A DNA stretch of 64,000 bases. Source: Citrobacter sedlakii NBRC 105722. GTDB lineage: Bacteria > Pseudomonadota > Gammaproteobacteria > Enterobacterales > Enterobacteriaceae. The translations under genes were made by a program, and so were the position numbers. The stretch is taken from NCBI RefSeq assembly GCF_000759835.1, contig NZ_BBNB01000001.1, positions 1-64,000 on the forward strand, in the 5' to 3' direction. The notes under the pieces are model-generated. The model had not been told where the DNA came from and searched no databases. It saw only the letters and a program-made list of their open reading frames with translations. Below, in pieces: positions 48,455-58,332 of the stretch (its first letter is position 1; each line of letters starts with the position of its first letter).

Positions 48455-48802
48455 ATGAGCACCACTATCGAAAAAATTCAGCGCCAGATCGCTGAAAACC
48501 CAATCCTGCTGTATATGAAAGGTTCGCCAAAACTGCCAAGCTGCGGGTTCTCTGCCCAGGCTGTGCAGGCGCTTTCTGCCTGTGGTGAGCGTTTTGCTTA
48601 TGTCGATATTTTGCAGAACCCGGATATCCGCGCCGAACTGCCGAAGTATGCTAACTGGCCAACCTTCCCGCAGTTGTGGGTTGATGGCGAACTGGTTGGC
48701 GGCTGCGACATCCTGATCGAAATGTATCAGCGTGGCGAATTGCAGCAACTGATCAAAGAGACCGCGGCGAAGTACAAGTCTGAAGAATCAGATACCGAGT
48801 AA
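48455..48802 (+). CDS. grxD: Monothiol glutaredoxin Grx4
   Basis: 115 residues, E. coli length. Active-site CGFS with Cys30 (KLPSCGFSAQ) and glutathione-binding TFPQLWVDGELVGGCD. It binds a bridging [2Fe-2S] cluster with BolA and supplies iron-sulfur clusters, in keeping with the suf genes elsewhere in this window. RBS AAGGAAGCAAGAC. Terminator shared with rnt. Confidence 0.97.
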   Translation: MSTTIEKIQRQIAENPILLYMKGSPKLPSCGFSAQAVQALSACGERFAYVDILQNPDIRAELPKYANWPTFPQLWVDGELVGGCDILIEMYQRGELQQLIKETAAKYKSEESDTE

Positions 48803-48870
48803 GGTGACGCCTGCGGGATTGAGGTGACAGGCTGGAGAAGTCGCCAACGCGCGGCCATCCGGCACTCACT

Positions 48871-48898
48871 AAAAAAGCGACCGAAAGGTCGCTTTTTT
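48871..48898. terminator. Bidirectional terminator between grxD and rnt
   Basis: AAAAAAGCGACC-gaaa-GGTCGCTTTTTT, a perfect symmetric intrinsic terminator with a GNRA-like loop. Confidence 0.95.
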
Positions 48899-48908
48899 AC
48901 GTACGGCG

Positions 48909-49553
48909 TTAAGCCTCGGGCATGGCCAGCGGCCAGCCGCCCAGTCGTTTCCAGCGGTTGACGATTTCACAAAACAGCACTGCCGTACGTTCCGTGTCGT
49001 AAAGCGCCGAATGAGCCTGCGTGCCGTCAAACTCCATACCTGCCGCCAGACAGGCTTTCGACAGAACCGTTTGGCCTAGCGCCAGTCCGCTGAGGGCGGC
49101 AGTGTCGAAAGTGACAAACGGATGAAAAGGGTTGCGCTTTAGCGAGGCGCGCTCGGCCGCCGCCATCATAAAGCTGTGATCGAACGTAGCGTTATGCGCC
49201 ACCATGATCGCGCGGTTACAGCCGCTGTCTTTAATTCCTTTCCGCACCATTTTAAAAATGGCGTGCAGGGCGTCATATTCACTCACCGCGCCACGCAGCG
49301 GGTTGCTGGGGTCGATGCCGTTAAACGCCAGCGCTTCGGGCTGCAAATTCGCGCCTTCGAACGGTTCGACATGGAAATGCAGCGTAGTGTCCGGCATCAG
49401 CCAGCCCTGTTCATCCATTTTCAACGTGATGGCGGCAATTTCAAGCAGCGCATCGGTTCTGGCATTAAACCCGGCCGTTTCAACATCAATGACGACAGGG
49501 TAAAAACCGCGAAAACGGTCGCACAGACCGGTAAGTTGAGCGTTATCGGACAT
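48909..49553 (-). CDS. rnt: Ribonuclease T
   Basis: 214 residues, DEDDh exonuclease. Motifs: Exo[11 protein letters not shown], Exo[12 protein letters not shown], Exo[16 protein letters not shown]. It trims the 3' ends of tRNA and other stable RNA, removing the last base of the CCA end. As a dimer it acts near double strands. Confidence 0.96.
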   Translation of the reverse strand: MSDNAQLTGLCDRFRGFYPVVIDVETAGFNARTDALLEIAAITLKMDEQGWLMPDTTLHFHVEPFEGANLQPEALAFNGIDPSNPLRGAVSEYDALHAIFKMVRKGIKDSGCNRAIMVAHNATFDHSFMMAAAERASLKRNPFHPFVTFDTAALSGLALGQTVLSKACLAAGMEFDGTQAHSALYDTERTAVLFCEIVNRWKRLGGWPLAMPEA

Positions 49554-49655
49554 CGGGGTCTCTTAAATACAGAAAAAATGCAGCGCGTAGTATGCCAAAA
49601 AAAGGCGCTCATTGCAGTAAAACTGCGGGCGCAGAGAAGCCGCGCCCGGAAGGGA

Positions 49656-50063
49656 TTAATTACCCAGACCGCGACCGGCGTCTTTTTCTTCGATCAATTC
49701 GATTTTGTAACCGTCCGGATCTTCAACAAACGCAATCACGGTGGTGCCGCCTTTTACCGGACCCGCTTCACGCGTGACATTACCGCCGTTCTGGCGAATC
49801 CGCTCGCAGGCTTCCGCTGCGTTATCAACGCTCAGCGCAATGTGACCATAAGCGGTCCCCAGTTCATAGCGATCGACACCCCAGTTATACGTCAGTTCGA
49901 TCACCGCTTCGTCACTCTCTTCACCGTAGCCGACAAATGCCAGAGAATATTTGTACTCCGGATTTTCGCTGGTACGCAGCAGTTTCATGCCTAAAACGTT
50001 AGTGTAAAAGTCGATAGAACGCTGCAAATCGCCGACGCGCAGCATGGTATGAAGTAAACGCAT
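49656..50063 (-). CDS. gloA: Lactoylglutathione lyase (glyoxalase I)
   Basis: 135 residues, VOC fold. Ni(II) ligands His5 (LLHTMLRV), Glu56 (AVIELTYN), His74 (YGHIALSV) and Glu122 (KIELIEEKD) are all in place. It turns the methylglyoxal-glutathione adduct into lactoylglutathione. Downstream of nemRA, all electrophile-defence genes; in E. coli nemRA and gloA are co-expressed and NemR-controlled. The intergenic gap to nemA is ~97 bp. Confidence 0.97.
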   Translation of the reverse strand: MRLLHTMLRVGDLQRSIDFYTNVLGMKLLRTSENPEYKYSLAFVGYGEESDEAVIELTYNWGVDRYELGTAYGHIALSVDNAAEACERIRQNGGNVTREAGPVKGGTTVIAFVEDPDGYKIELIEEKDAGRGLGN

Positions 50064-50160
50064 TGTTTATCCCCTTAAAAATGGTCAATACATTCAAAAT
50101 GTTGTTTTAGTATAGCGGCGTTTTCGCGCCGCTATCAATGGAGGAATGCCGCAGGCGGGA

Positions 50161-51258
50161 TCACAGCGTCGGGTAATCGGTATAACCTTCCGCGCCGCCA
50201 CCGTAGAAACTCTCGCTGCGCTGCGGGTTCAGCTCGGCTTTACGTTGCAGTCGGGTGACCAGATCCGGGTTGGCAATGTAATCGCGACCGAACGCAACCG
50301 CGTCGATCAGGCCTTTTTCAATGAGGGTTTCCGCTTTTTCACGGGTGTATGCGCCAGCGCCAACGATGGGACCCTGGAAACGCGCGCGTACTTTTTCGCG
50401 GAAGGCTTCAGTATAAGACGCGCCGCCTGCCCAGTCCGGCTCGGACATATGCAGATAAGCGATGCCACGTTTACCCAGTTCTTCGATCAGATACAGCGCA
50501 TCTGCTTCTTCGTTGGGGCCATTGTCCACGTTCTGGAAAGTACCGATAGGGGAGATGCGAATACCAATACGGTCAGCGCCCCATTCCTGAATCCCCGCAT
50601 CCACAACCTCAAGAACCAGACGCGCGCGATTTTCAACGCTGCCGCCGTACTGGTCGGTACGGTGGTTAGACGAAGGTGAAAGGAACTGATGCAGCAGATA
50701 TCCGTGGGCGGAGTGCAACTCAACGAGATCGAAACCGGCTTCGCGGGCATTGGCGATGGCCTGGCGGAAATCATTCACAATACCCGGGATTTCATGGGTT
50801 TCCAGCGCGCGCGGCATGGAGGTGTCAACGCGGATCGCATTGCCGTTTTCGTCACGTAGAGAGGTGCGCGTCCCGGCGCTCAGCGCGGAAGCGGAAACCG
50901 GCGGCTGCCCTCCAGGTTGCAGGCTGGCATGAGAAATGCGCCCGGTGTGCCACAGCTGTACGGCAATATGCCCGTTTTCTGCATGAACGCCGGCAGTTAT
51001 TTTTTTCCACGCGGCAATCTGCTCGTCGCTGTGCAGACCCGGCGCGCCCGCATAGCCTTTCGCCTGGGCGGAAATTTGCGTCGCTTCGCTGATGATGAGA
51101 CCGGCGCTGGCGCGCTGACGGTAATATTCTGCCATTAACGGAGTCGGGATGTCGCCAGGCTCAATGCTGCGCAGACGCGTCAGCGGGGCCATGAATACAC
51201 GGTTAGCTGCGGTGATCGCACCCACCTTCAGTGGGGTAAACAGTTTTTCAGAGGACAT
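50161..51258 (-). CDS. nemA: N-ethylmaleimide reductase (Old Yellow Enzyme)
   Basis: 365 residues, FMN-dependent OYE. N-terminal FMN-binding [10 protein letters not shown], substrate-binding [17 protein letters not shown] and C-terminal [10 protein letters not shown]. It reduces N-ethylmaleimide, nitro-compounds and other electrophiles with NADPH. Second gene of the nemRA operon; a possible second operator lies between the genes. Confidence 0.97.
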   Translation of the reverse strand: MSSEKLFTPLKVGAITAANRVFMAPLTRLRSIEPGDIPTPLMAEYYRQRASAGLIISEATQISAQAKGYAGAPGLHSDEQIAAWKKITAGVHAENGHIAVQLWHTGRISHASLQPGGQPPVSASALSAGTRTSLRDENGNAIRVDTSMPRALETHEIPGIVNDFRQAIANAREAGFDLVELHSAHGYLLHQFLSPSSNHRTDQYGGSVENRARLVLEVVDAGIQEWGADRIGIRISPIGTFQNVDNGPNEEADALYLIEELGKRGIAYLHMSEPDWAGGASYTEAFREKVRARFQGPIVGAGAYTREKAETLIEKGLIDAVAFGRDYIANPDLVTRLQRKAELNPQRSESFYGGGAEGYTDYPTL

Positions 51259-51276
51259 AATGGCTCCAGTGATGAA

Positions 51277-51291
51277 TAGACCGGTCGTCTA
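51277..51291. promoter_or_regulatory. Palindrome between nemR and nemA, NemR-site-like
   Basis: TAGAC-CGGTC-GTCTA: same half-sites as the NemR operator with slightly different spacing, 18-33 bp before the nemA start on the minus strand. Confidence 0.5.
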
Positions 51292-51316
51292 GTGATTGAG
51301 TAAATAAAAACGCCTG

Positions 51317-51916
51317 TTAACCCTCAGGCGTTGTGATGATACGTCGCACATGCGCCAGCGCGTTTTCGAGCGGCATGGCGCTGCGCGAAATCTTGGCCTG
51401 TAAATTCGCGCCCAACCAGAGCGCGTAAAGGATTTGCGCCTGTTGTAACGGCTCGCCGGGAAATGTCAGACAATGGCTTTCGCGACCCTTTTCCAGCGCA
51501 TGGGCAAGAATGGCGATAATATTACTCGCGCCTTTGTCCATCGCGGAACGCATGTCTTCAGACAGATCGCACACCTCAGCGGACAGTTTTACCGTCAGAC
51601 AACCACTGATGGTCCCCTGCTGACGAAACTGGTTCAGCGTTTCCTGATAGTAAGCCAGAATGCGGTCACGGTAATTTCCGGCGCCCGTAGTAAAGTGCTC
51701 CGTCAATCGCTGATGATAAGCGGCAAAATGGCGCTCCAGCATCGCGACGCCAAAAGCTTCCTTGGAGCGAAAATAGTGGTAAAACGAGCCCTTTGGCACT
51801 TCGGCGGTCTTCAACAGTTCGCTAAGGCCCATCCCGGTAAATCCGCGCTGCATGCACAGATGCTCGCCGGTGGCCAGTAAGTGTTCGCGGGTATCGCATT
51901 CAGTATGCTTGTTCAT
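51317..51916 (-). CDS. nemR: TetR-family repressor NemR
   Basis: 199 residues. N-terminal HTH (MGLSELLKTAEVPKGSFYHYFRSKEAF), C-terminal ligand domain with the redox-active Cys106 (TISGCLTVKL), the site of bleach/electrophile sensing. It represses nemRA-gloA and is released by reactive chlorine, methylglyoxal and quinones. The operator at 51931-51946 overlaps the promoter. Confidence 0.95.
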   Translation of the reverse strand: MNKHTECDTREHLLATGEHLCMQRGFTGMGLSELLKTAEVPKGSFYHYFRSKEAFGVAMLERHFAAYHQRLTEHFTTGAGNYRDRILAYYQETLNQFRQQGTISGCLTVKLSAEVCDLSEDMRSAMDKGASNIIAILAHALEKGRESHCLTFPGEPLQQAQILYALWLGANLQAKISRSAMPLENALAHVRRIITTPEG

Positions 51917-51930
51917 AGGGCAAAGTGTAA

Positions 51931-51946
51931 TAGACCAGTCGGTCTA
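51931..51946. promoter_or_regulatory. NemR operator
   Basis: TAGACC-agtc-GGTCTA, a perfect palindrome 15-30 bp upstream of the nemR start, matching the known NemR box half-sites. Confidence 0.85.
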
Positions 51947-52018
51947 ATGCAAGCCGGGTTGCCAGATAGCAGGTTTCCGTCTTCAATAGTGTGTACAGGC
52001 GAAAGATGAGGAGGGGAT

Positions 52019-52258
52019 GTGGCAGAGCAGTTAGAATTTTTTCCCGTCCAGAGTCCGTGTCGCGGCATCTGTCAGTCCGACGAGAGGGGATTTTGTCGCG
52101 GCTGTTTTCGCAGCCGTGACGAACGCTTCAACTGGCAGAAAATGAGTGACGCCCAGAAGCAGGACGTGCTGAGGCTGTGCCGCCAGCGCCTGCTGCGTAA
52201 ATTGCGCGCAAACAAACCCGCAGAGCCTGAAGAACCGCAACAGCCTTCACTCTTTTAA
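52019..52258 (+). CDS. ydhL: DUF1289 protein YdhL
   Basis: 79 residues from GTG 52019, after GAGGAGGGGAT. Four cysteines in CRGICQSDERGFCRGCFRS form the DUF1289 pattern, suggesting a metal site. Basic/helical rest (QDVLRLCRQRLLRKLRANKP). Function unknown. Sits between nemR and the ydhF reductase; the 3' gap to ydhF is 49 bp. Confidence 0.9.
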   Translation: MAEQLEFFPVQSPCRGICQSDERGFCRGCFRSRDERFNWQKMSDAQKQDVLRLCRQRLLRKLRANKPAEPEEPQQPSLF

Positions 52259-52307
52259 CCGACGAATTGTATATACTCGGAACACTTTATTTCACGAGGA
52301 AGCAGTT

Positions 52308-53204
52308 ATGGTTCAGCGTACGACAATTGCGCCGCAAGGCCCGACCTTTTCCCGCTTTGTGATGGGCTACTGGCGACTGATGGACTGGAACATGTCCCCC
52401 CAGGAGCGAGTAAGCTTTATCGAGCAGCACCTGGAACTGGGTATCACCACCGTCGACCACGCGGATATTTATGGCGGCTACCAGTGCGAGGCGGCCTTTG
52501 GTGACGCGCTGAAGCTGGCGCCGCATCTGCGCGAGCAAATGGAGATTGTCACAAAATGCGGTATCGCCACCACCGCGCGAGCAGAAAACGCCCTCGGCCA
52601 CTACATCACCGATCGTGACCATATCGTGAAGAGTGCCGAGCAGTCGCTGGTCAATCTGGCCACCGATCGTCTGGATCTGCTGCTGATTCATCGTCCCGAT
52701 CCGCTGATGGACGCCGACGAGGTGGCAGAAGCCTTCCAGCATCTGCACCAGAGCGGAAAAGTACGTCACTTTGGCGTGTCAAACTTTACTCCCGCGCAGT
52801 TTACGCTGCTGCAGTCCCGTTTACCGTTCACGCTGGCAACGAATCAGGTGGAGATTTCTCCGGTGCATCAGCCGCTGCTGCTGGATGGCACGCTCGATCA
52901 ACTTCAGCAACTGCGTATTCGTCCGATGGCATGGTCGTGCCTCGGCGGCGGTCGTTTATTTAACGACGATGCGTTTCAGCCGCTACATAATGAGCTGGCG
53001 GTAGTGGCGGAGGAGCTAAACGCAGAGACGATTGAGCAGGTCGTGTACGCCTGGGTGCTTCGTTTGCCATCGCAGCCGCTGCCAATTATCGGTTCCGGCA
53101 AAATTGAGCGCGTCAGGGCCGCCGTGGGATCGGCGTCGCTGAACATGAGCCGTCAGCAATGGTTCCGTATTCGTAAAGCCGCGCTCGGGTATGACGTGCC
53201 GTAA
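52308..53204 (+). CDS. ydhF: Aldo/keto reductase YdhF
   Basis: 298 residues, E. coli length, RBS GAGGAAGCAGTT. AKR (beta/alpha)8 barrel: the catalytic Asp-Tyr pair is in TTVDHADIYGGYQCE, Lys is in VTKCGI, and the NADPH loop is in IIGSGKIERV. It should reduce carbonyls with NADPH; natural substrate unknown. Confidence 0.95.
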   Translation: MVQRTTIAPQGPTFSRFVMGYWRLMDWNMSPQERVSFIEQHLELGITTVDHADIYGGYQCEAAFGDALKLAPHLREQMEIVTKCGIATTARAENALGHYITDRDHIVKSAEQSLVNLATDRLDLLLIHRPDPLMDADEVAEAFQHLHQSGKVRHFGVSNFTPAQFTLLQSRLPFTLATNQVEISPVHQPLLLDGTLDQLQQLRIRPMAWSCLGGGRLFNDDAFQPLHNELAVVAEELNAETIEQVVYAWVLRLPSQPLPIIGSGKIERVRAAVGSASLNMSRQQWFRIRKAALGYDVP

Positions 53205-53283
53205 TCGCTAAATATTGGATTTTCCGTCCAAAATTGCGTCTCTGGTTTACACTTAAGCCAAATGCACACAAAACGGAGGTCCT

Positions 53284-53805
53284 ATGAAACGATTAAGTCT
53301 GGCCGTGTTAACCCTGTTAGCGTGTACCGGGGCGCAGGCCGCCAGTGAGAAAGTGGAAATGAATCTGGTCACCGCACAAGGCATTGGGCAATCCATCGGT
53401 GAGGTGACCATTAATGAAACCGATAAAGGGCTGGAGTTTACGCCGGATCTGAAAGCGTTGCCGCCGGGCGAGCATGGTTTTCACATTCACGCGAATGGCA
53501 GTTGCGAACCGGCGATGAAAGACGGTAAAGCATCTGCCGCAGAAGCCGCGGGCGGGCACTTCGACCCCCACCAAACCGGCAAGCACGCCGGGCCAGACGG
53601 TGAAGGGCATTTAGGCGACTTGCCCGTGCTGGTGGTCAACAACGAAGGGAAAGCCGTTATTCCTGTGACCGCATCACGCCTGAAATCCCTTGATGAAATC
53701 AAAGATAAGGCGCTGATGATCCACGTTGGCGGCGATAATATGTCCGATCAGCCAAAACCGTTGGGCGGCGGCGGGGCACGGTTTGCCTGTGGTGTCATCA
53801 AATAA
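53284..53805 (+). CDS. sodC: Periplasmic Cu,Zn superoxide dismutase
   Basis: 173 residues. Signal peptide MKRLSLAVLTLLACTGAQA; Cu ligands in GFHIHANGSC and the GGHFDPHQTGKHAGP block, zinc ligands in the same loop, and the disulfide partner in GGGARFACG. It removes periplasmic superoxide. Ends exactly where ydhK (minus) ends. Confidence 0.97.
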   Translation: MKRLSLAVLTLLACTGAQAASEKVEMNLVTAQGIGQSIGEVTINETDKGLEFTPDLKALPPGEHGFHIHANGSCEPAMKDGKASAAEAAGGHFDPHQTGKHAGPDGEGHLGDLPVLVVNNEGKAVIPVTASRLKSLDEIKDKALMIHVGGDNMSDQPKPLGGGGARFACGVIK

Positions 53806-55821
53806 TCAGGTTGTCAGCGTTCCTTCTGGCGGCGCCTGCTCGAGTTGTGACAGCGAGCAGTGTAGCCGCCAGAGAAGAGCGGCCAGTTCCTGCGCGGCAG
53901 GCTGCGGGTGACGCGAAAGCGTTTCGCAGATGCGCAGCAGTTCCGCCAGGGACGCCGCCAGCGGCCGCTGTTGTACGCCGCGCTCGCTCATCACGTCACG
54001 CAACAAAGCGATACAGATATCTCTCACCCGCGACAGCGGATCGGAGCGCGATTCCCAGGCGCGCAGCTGCCAGACAACGTGTGAACAGTTCAGTAACACC
54101 ACTCCCCATCGCAGAAGCCAGCGCCTCGCCAGCGCGTCCTGGCTGTTGCTTAACTGGCTGATGTGGTGATAAGTCAGCGACTCAAACTCATGTTCGCTGA
54201 GCGAGGGACGACGGCTTAACTGATCGACAAAATCGCGACGCAGCGCGCGGATATGCCGCCGGCTTTTACGCGCATCAGAACCGGGACGCAGAATGGCGAA
54301 TGCCAGCCATGACAGGGCGACGCCAACAATTTTGGCCGTATTATCGTTAAGGAAATCGGCAAAGTCATAAACGGGCGGGTTCGTCACCGCGATAAATGAG
54401 CCCATAAATACAATCAATTGTCCCCACAGGCCCGCCAGCTTTGGCATTTGCAGTTTGAACAGTTGCATGGTGACGAGTAACGGAAACAGGAACAGCAAAA
54501 ATTGCCAGAGATCGCTGATCTGAACCATCAAACCAAACTTCACCACAAAGCTGAACAACGACAGTAACACCAGCGTACGCATCAGTAGCGACAGCGATTT
54601 AAACGGTGTCGCCACTACCGAATAGAGCACACAACTGATGGCGGCCAGCGTGAGCGCCCCCGAGCCCGATTCCCACTGCGCGCCGATACTCCACGCGCCG
54701 ATAGCCATTAGCGTAGCGAAGGTGCGCAGGCCGCTCCAGATAGCCTCCGCGCTGTCAGTATGGCGCGCAAGGGCTGGGACCCGCGGGATGCGGATGTGCG
54801 CCTGTAGCGTGTCTGTTTCCAGAAGCCGTAGCTGGCGGCTGCTTTGCAGATAAAGACGGCAAAAGTAGCGCAACCGCTGCCAGAAGGCGACGTGACGAAA
54901 ATCTGATCTATCTGGCGGTGCAAGCGGGGCAAGGATCCTGGCGACGGTATAGCTGTCAGTTTGCGGTCGGGCCAGGGCGAGCAGTAGCGCCTCAATAATC
55001 TCCCGGCTATTGGCGGGCGGATTGGGCCAGTTCAGCAACATTCTTCGCAGGCTGGAGATGACGCTGGTGAGACGCAGTTGCTGGTGCAGCAGGGCATTAA
55101 GCAGCGCGTTCTGTCGACGAAAGCGGTAATGGCTCCAGAACGCCTGGATACGCAATAAGTTCATCGTCAGTATTTGCCCGATCACCCCTTCGTGAGCGGC
55201 GCGAATGGCATCGGTTGTGTCCGGTTGCCACAGCAAACTCGCATGTTCCAGCAGGCGCGCATGCATCTTCTTCAGCGCCGTCAACAGGGCGGTGCCGTCT
55301 GAGGTACTGGGCAGGATCATCATCATCATGCCGCCGCATAAAATCCCGACAATCACTTCGCAGACTCGCGCCTGGGCGATATCCCACAGTTGGGTTATTT
55401 CGACAATGTTTACCATTGGAAAGGCGATAATCGCCGCCGTGTAGCCCGCCAGTTGAAAGGCGTAAGCGACATTATTGCTGAAATACGCGCAGGCCCAGGT
55501 ACAAAAGCCGATCCACGCCGCCATGCTAAGCAGAAAAAGCCATGGTTCATTAAGGGTGTGCCCGGCGAGAATCAGCGCAGCGGTAGCGCCAAGCAGGCTC
55601 CCCGCGATACGGCCCAGGCTTTTACTGATCACGCCGCCCACGGTCGGGAAGCTGACAACCGCAGCGGAGGTCATCGCCCAGTAGGGTTCATCGAGATTCA
55701 GGTAATAGGCAAAGGTCAGCGCCAGGCACATGGCAAGGGTGTTACGCAGCGCATAGCGCCATTGTCCGGCGGTGGCTTTCAGCCATGGCGTATTGCGCAG
55801 GGAGAGACGAGGGAGCGTCAT
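53806..55821 (-). CDS. ydhK: Aromatic acid exporter-family (FUSC/AaeB) membrane protein YdhK
   Basis: 671 residues (E. coli 670). Two blocks of six membrane helices, residues ~25-165 ([21 protein letters not shown] ... ) and ~370-510, joined by a large soluble region, as in the FUSC/AaeB family. With YdhJ (membrane fusion) and YdhI (small membrane protein) it forms an AaeAB-like efflux system. The three genes are contiguous and read from ydhI. Confidence 0.93.
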   Translation of the reverse strand: MTLPRLSLRNTPWLKATAGQWRYALRNTLAMCLALTFAYYLNLDEPYWAMTSAAVVSFPTVGGVISKSLGRIAGSLLGATAALILAGHTLNEPWLFLLSMAAWIGFCTWACAYFSNNVAYAFQLAGYTAAIIAFPMVNIVEITQLWDIAQARVCEVIVGILCGGMMMMILPSTSDGTALLTALKKMHARLLEHASLLWQPDTTDAIRAAHEGVIGQILTMNLLRIQAFWSHYRFRRQNALLNALLHQQLRLTSVISSLRRMLLNWPNPPANSREIIEALLLALARPQTDSYTVARILAPLAPPDRSDFRHVAFWQRLRYFCRLYLQSSRQLRLLETDTLQAHIRIPRVPALARHTDSAEAIWSGLRTFATLMAIGAWSIGAQWESGSGALTLAAISCVLYSVVATPFKSLSLLMRTLVLLSLFSFVVKFGLMVQISDLWQFLLFLFPLLVTMQLFKLQMPKLAGLWGQLIVFMGSFIAVTNPPVYDFADFLNDNTAKIVGVALSWLAFAILRPGSDARKSRRHIRALRRDFVDQLSRRPSLSEHEFESLTYHHISQLSNSQDALARRWLLRWGVVLLNCSHVVWQLRAWESRSDPLSRVRDICIALLRDVMSERGVQQRPLAASLAELLRICETLSRHPQPAAQELAALLWRLHCSLSQLEQAPPEGTLTT

Positions 55822-56679
55822 TTACTGCCCAATCGCCACACTGCAGGTGGTGCCAGAGACAAGCGTCAGGTCTTTCGGCAATGCGTTAAATTCAATCCGC
55901 ACTGGCACCCGCTGCGCCAGCCGAACCCAGGGCACATTGGGTTTAATGTCTGGCACCAGACCTGAATCACTTTCTACGCTCTGGTCGTAAATAGCACGAC
56001 CGATACTGGAAACGTGACCCTGTAACTTTACGTTGCCGCTATAAAGCGTTATTTGCGCAGGCGCGCCAGGACGAATGTGACGTAATTTGGTCTCTTCAAA
56101 ATACCCCATCACGTAAAAAGAGTGGCTGTCGACCAGCGCAAACAGCGGCTGTCCGGTGGCGGCGAAATCCCCCGTTCGGGTGGAAAGGTTGGTGATCCAG
56201 CCGGAAACCGGGGCGCGTACTTCCGTCTGACTGAGCTGCCACTGGGCCTGCTTCAGCGTTGCCTGGGCGACGCCAACGCTTGCTTGCATGGCTTTGACAT
56301 TCAGGTTAGCCGTGTCAAGCTCCTCGGCGGAGATTACGTTACGGGTTAAATGGCGACGGCGGTTGGCTTCGTTATTGGCTTTAGCCAGATCGGACTGTGC
56401 TTTTGCCAGTTGAGCTTGCGCATTGAGCTCTGCGATATGAAAAGGTGTTTTGTCGATGCTGAACAGCAGGTCGCCGGCGTGAACAAACTGGTTATCTTTC
56501 ACTTTCAGGTCGACGATCGCCCCGGATACCTGCGGGGTAACGCTGACCTGTTCGGCTCTGACTTTACCGTCACGCGTCCAGGGAGACTGCATGTAATAAT
56601 TCCACATCCACCAACCGGCGAGCACCGCGGCAGTGGCGATGACGATCGTCGAAAAATATTTTAACGTTTTAAGTGACAT
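55822..56679 (-). CDS. ydhJ: HlyD/AaeA-type membrane fusion protein YdhJ
   Basis: 285 residues from ATG 56679 (MSLKTLKYFSTI), E. coli length; the ATG further up overlaps ydhI. N-terminal anchor helix, then a lipoyl-type split domain and a coiled-coil hairpin (IAELNAQAQLAKAQSDLAKANNEANRRRHL ... ) between its halves (VTPQVSGAIVDLKVKDNQ; RAPVSGWITNLSTRTGD). Partner of YdhK. Stop touches the ydhK start. Confidence 0.94.
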   Translation of the reverse strand: MSLKTLKYFSTIVIATAAVLAGWWMWNYYMQSPWTRDGKVRAEQVSVTPQVSGAIVDLKVKDNQFVHAGDLLFSIDKTPFHIAELNAQAQLAKAQSDLAKANNEANRRRHLTRNVISAEELDTANLNVKAMQASVGVAQATLKQAQWQLSQTEVRAPVSGWITNLSTRTGDFAATGQPLFALVDSHSFYVMGYFEETKLRHIRPGAPAQITLYSGNVKLQGHVSSIGRAIYDQSVESDSGLVPDIKPNVPWVRLAQRVPVRIEFNALPKDLTLVSGTTCSVAIGQ

Positions 56680-56681
56680 AA

Positions 56682-56918
56682 TCAGAACACCACCAACAAT
56701 AACAGGCCAGCGCAAACGCACAGGGCAAAAAGAGAGAGATCCAGCAACAAAGGATGCCAGTATTCGCCGGAATAGAGGCGGTCGCGCAGAAGGCGATGAA
56801 TGAACAGCCACAGGATAAAGCCCAGCGCAAAGGCTTTGAAAAGGGGAGGGAAATAAATGGATGCGCCAATCACCATGTCTTGTAAGGGCATTCCCGTTGC
56901 ATTAAGTGCGATGGTCAC
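56682..56918 (-). CDS. ydhI: DUF1656 small membrane protein YdhI
   Basis: 78 residues with two membrane helices ([40 protein letters not shown]). AaeX-like; found with AaeA/B pairs. First gene of ydhIJK. The ~200-bp AT-rich gap to slyA holds divergent promoters, known to be SlyA-responsive in related species. Confidence 0.92.
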   Translation of the reverse strand: MTIALNATGMPLQDMVIGASIYFPPLFKAFALGFILWLFIHRLLRDRLYSGEYWHPLLLDLSLFALCVCAGLLLLVVF

Positions 56919-57118
56919 AGCAAAAATCCTTTGCGTCAGGTCGCGTTACTACAGGTTTAGCAAAAAAAACCTCAGAACGCGCTTTTTTCGCGTAATGTCT
57001 GAAAAATATGTCAACACGTAAGCAAATGCAGCAATACATTTGTTTTAGGAATGCAAATGCTGCACACTATTCTAAAATCAGTATAATATCTTAGCAAGCT
57101 AATTATAAGGAGATGAAA

Positions 57119-57553
57119 TTGGAATCGCCATTAGGTTCTGATCTGGCACGGTTGGTGCGCATTTGGCGTGCTTTGATAGACCACCGTCTTAAGCCTCTGG
57201 AATTGACGCAGACACACTGGGTAACGCTGCATAATATTCACCAATTGCCGCCCGATCAATCACAGATTCAATTGGCAAAAGCGATCGGCATTGAACAGCC
57301 ATCACTGGTACGTACGCTGGATCAGCTCGAAGAAAAAGGCCTGATTTCACGACAGACGTGCGCCAGCGATCGTCGGGCAAAACGTATCAAGCTGACTGAA
57401 AAGGCTGAACCGCTGATTGCCGACATGGAAGCGGTCATCAACAAAACGCGTGGTGAAATTCTGGAAGGGATTTCAACGCAGGAAATTGATCTGCTGATTA
57501 AACTCATCGCCCGACTTGAGCGCAATATTATCGAGTTACAGTCGCGAGACTGA
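57119..57553 (+). CDS. slyA: MarR-family regulator SlyA
   Basis: 144 residues from TTG 57119 ([16 protein letters not shown]): AAGGAG lies 6 bases before the TTG, while the ATG at 57113 directly abuts it and is too close. Winged HTH about residues 30-100 ([45 protein letters not shown]). SlyA counters H-NS silencing and responds to aromatic carboxylates. Divergent from ydhIJK. Confidence 0.95.
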   Translation: MESPLGSDLARLVRIWRALIDHRLKPLELTQTHWVTLHNIHQLPPDQSQIQLAKAIGIEQPSLVRTLDQLEEKGLISRQTCASDRRAKRIKLTEKAEPLIADMEAVINKTRGEILEGISTQEIDLLIKLIARLERNIIELQSRD

Positions 57554-57595
57554 GGTGGGGAGACGTGTGGCCAGCCCTGACCACACGTAATTCGT

Positions 57596-58063
57596 TTAGC
57601 GCGGAGAGACGGTAACCTGACGACCGTTGCTTGCCAGCACCACGCGCTGACCCGCAGAGAAACGGGTGTTACCCTGTTTCTGTACGACCATGATGGTATT
57701 TCCATCATCCTTACGGATTTCCAGTTCCACGCCCTGGGTTTTATTCATCGCACCCTGAACGCTCTGGCCTGCGACGCCGCCGGCGACTGCGCCTGCTGCG
57801 GTAGCCAGAGAACGGCCCGTACCACCGCCAACGGTGTTACCCAGGAAACCACCGAGAACCGCACCCCCGATCGCACCGATCACGTTTTCATCGTTACCCG
57901 CCTGAATCTGAACCGGACGAACGTTTACGATGGTACCGTAAGTGACGTTCTGCACTTGTTTTGCTTCCGAAGCGGTATACACATCACCTGAAAGGCTATC
58001 GGTGTTAGCACAGCCCACTAAGGACAGGCCAGCCAGTGAAACGATCAGCACACGTTTAATCAT
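57596..58063 (-). CDS. slyB: Outer membrane lipoprotein SlyB
   Basis: 155 residues. Lipobox LVGCANTDS; then a glycine-zipper region (GAIGGAVLGGFLGNTVGGGTGRSLATAAGAVAGGVAG) and a C-terminal beta domain. SlyB forms nanodomains that guard the outer membrane under LPS stress and is PhoP-activated in E. coli and Salmonella. A PhoP box lies upstream. Confidence 0.96.
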   Translation of the reverse strand: MIKRVLIVSLAGLSLVGCANTDSLSGDVYTASEAKQVQNVTYGTIVNVRPVQIQAGNDENVIGAIGGAVLGGFLGNTVGGGTGRSLATAAGAVAGGVAGQSVQGAMNKTQGVELEIRKDDGNTIMVVQKQGNTRFSAGQRVVLASNGRQVTVSPR

Positions 58064-58187
58064 TTAAAATCTCCTGTTCACCATGAAACGCCATCCAGGC
58101 ATCTCCCATGGTTCAATTATATGGCATTTGTGCGTTTGAGGTCACATATTCTGTCCAGACTAAACAGAAATCATAATAACAGGCTCG

Positions 58188-58204
58188 TTAACCAACTTTA
58201 AACG
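58188..58204 (-). promoter_or_regulatory. PhoP box upstream of slyB
   Basis: Minus strand: CGTTTA-AAGTT-GGTTAA, a direct repeat of the (G/T)GTTTA type with 5-bp spacing, followed by a TATTAT/TATGAT -10 element about 12 bp on. PhoP control of slyB is known in relatives. Confidence 0.75.
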
Positions 58205-58332
58205 AACTATTCAGTCAGTTTATTAAACAGGACGCTATACGGAATTTCGGAACAAAACGTTAATGAAGCGTAGCATTGCCCGCGGGTTTATGATGGAGTG
58301 TGACGCAAAGTCAGGCTTAATAAGGAACAGGT

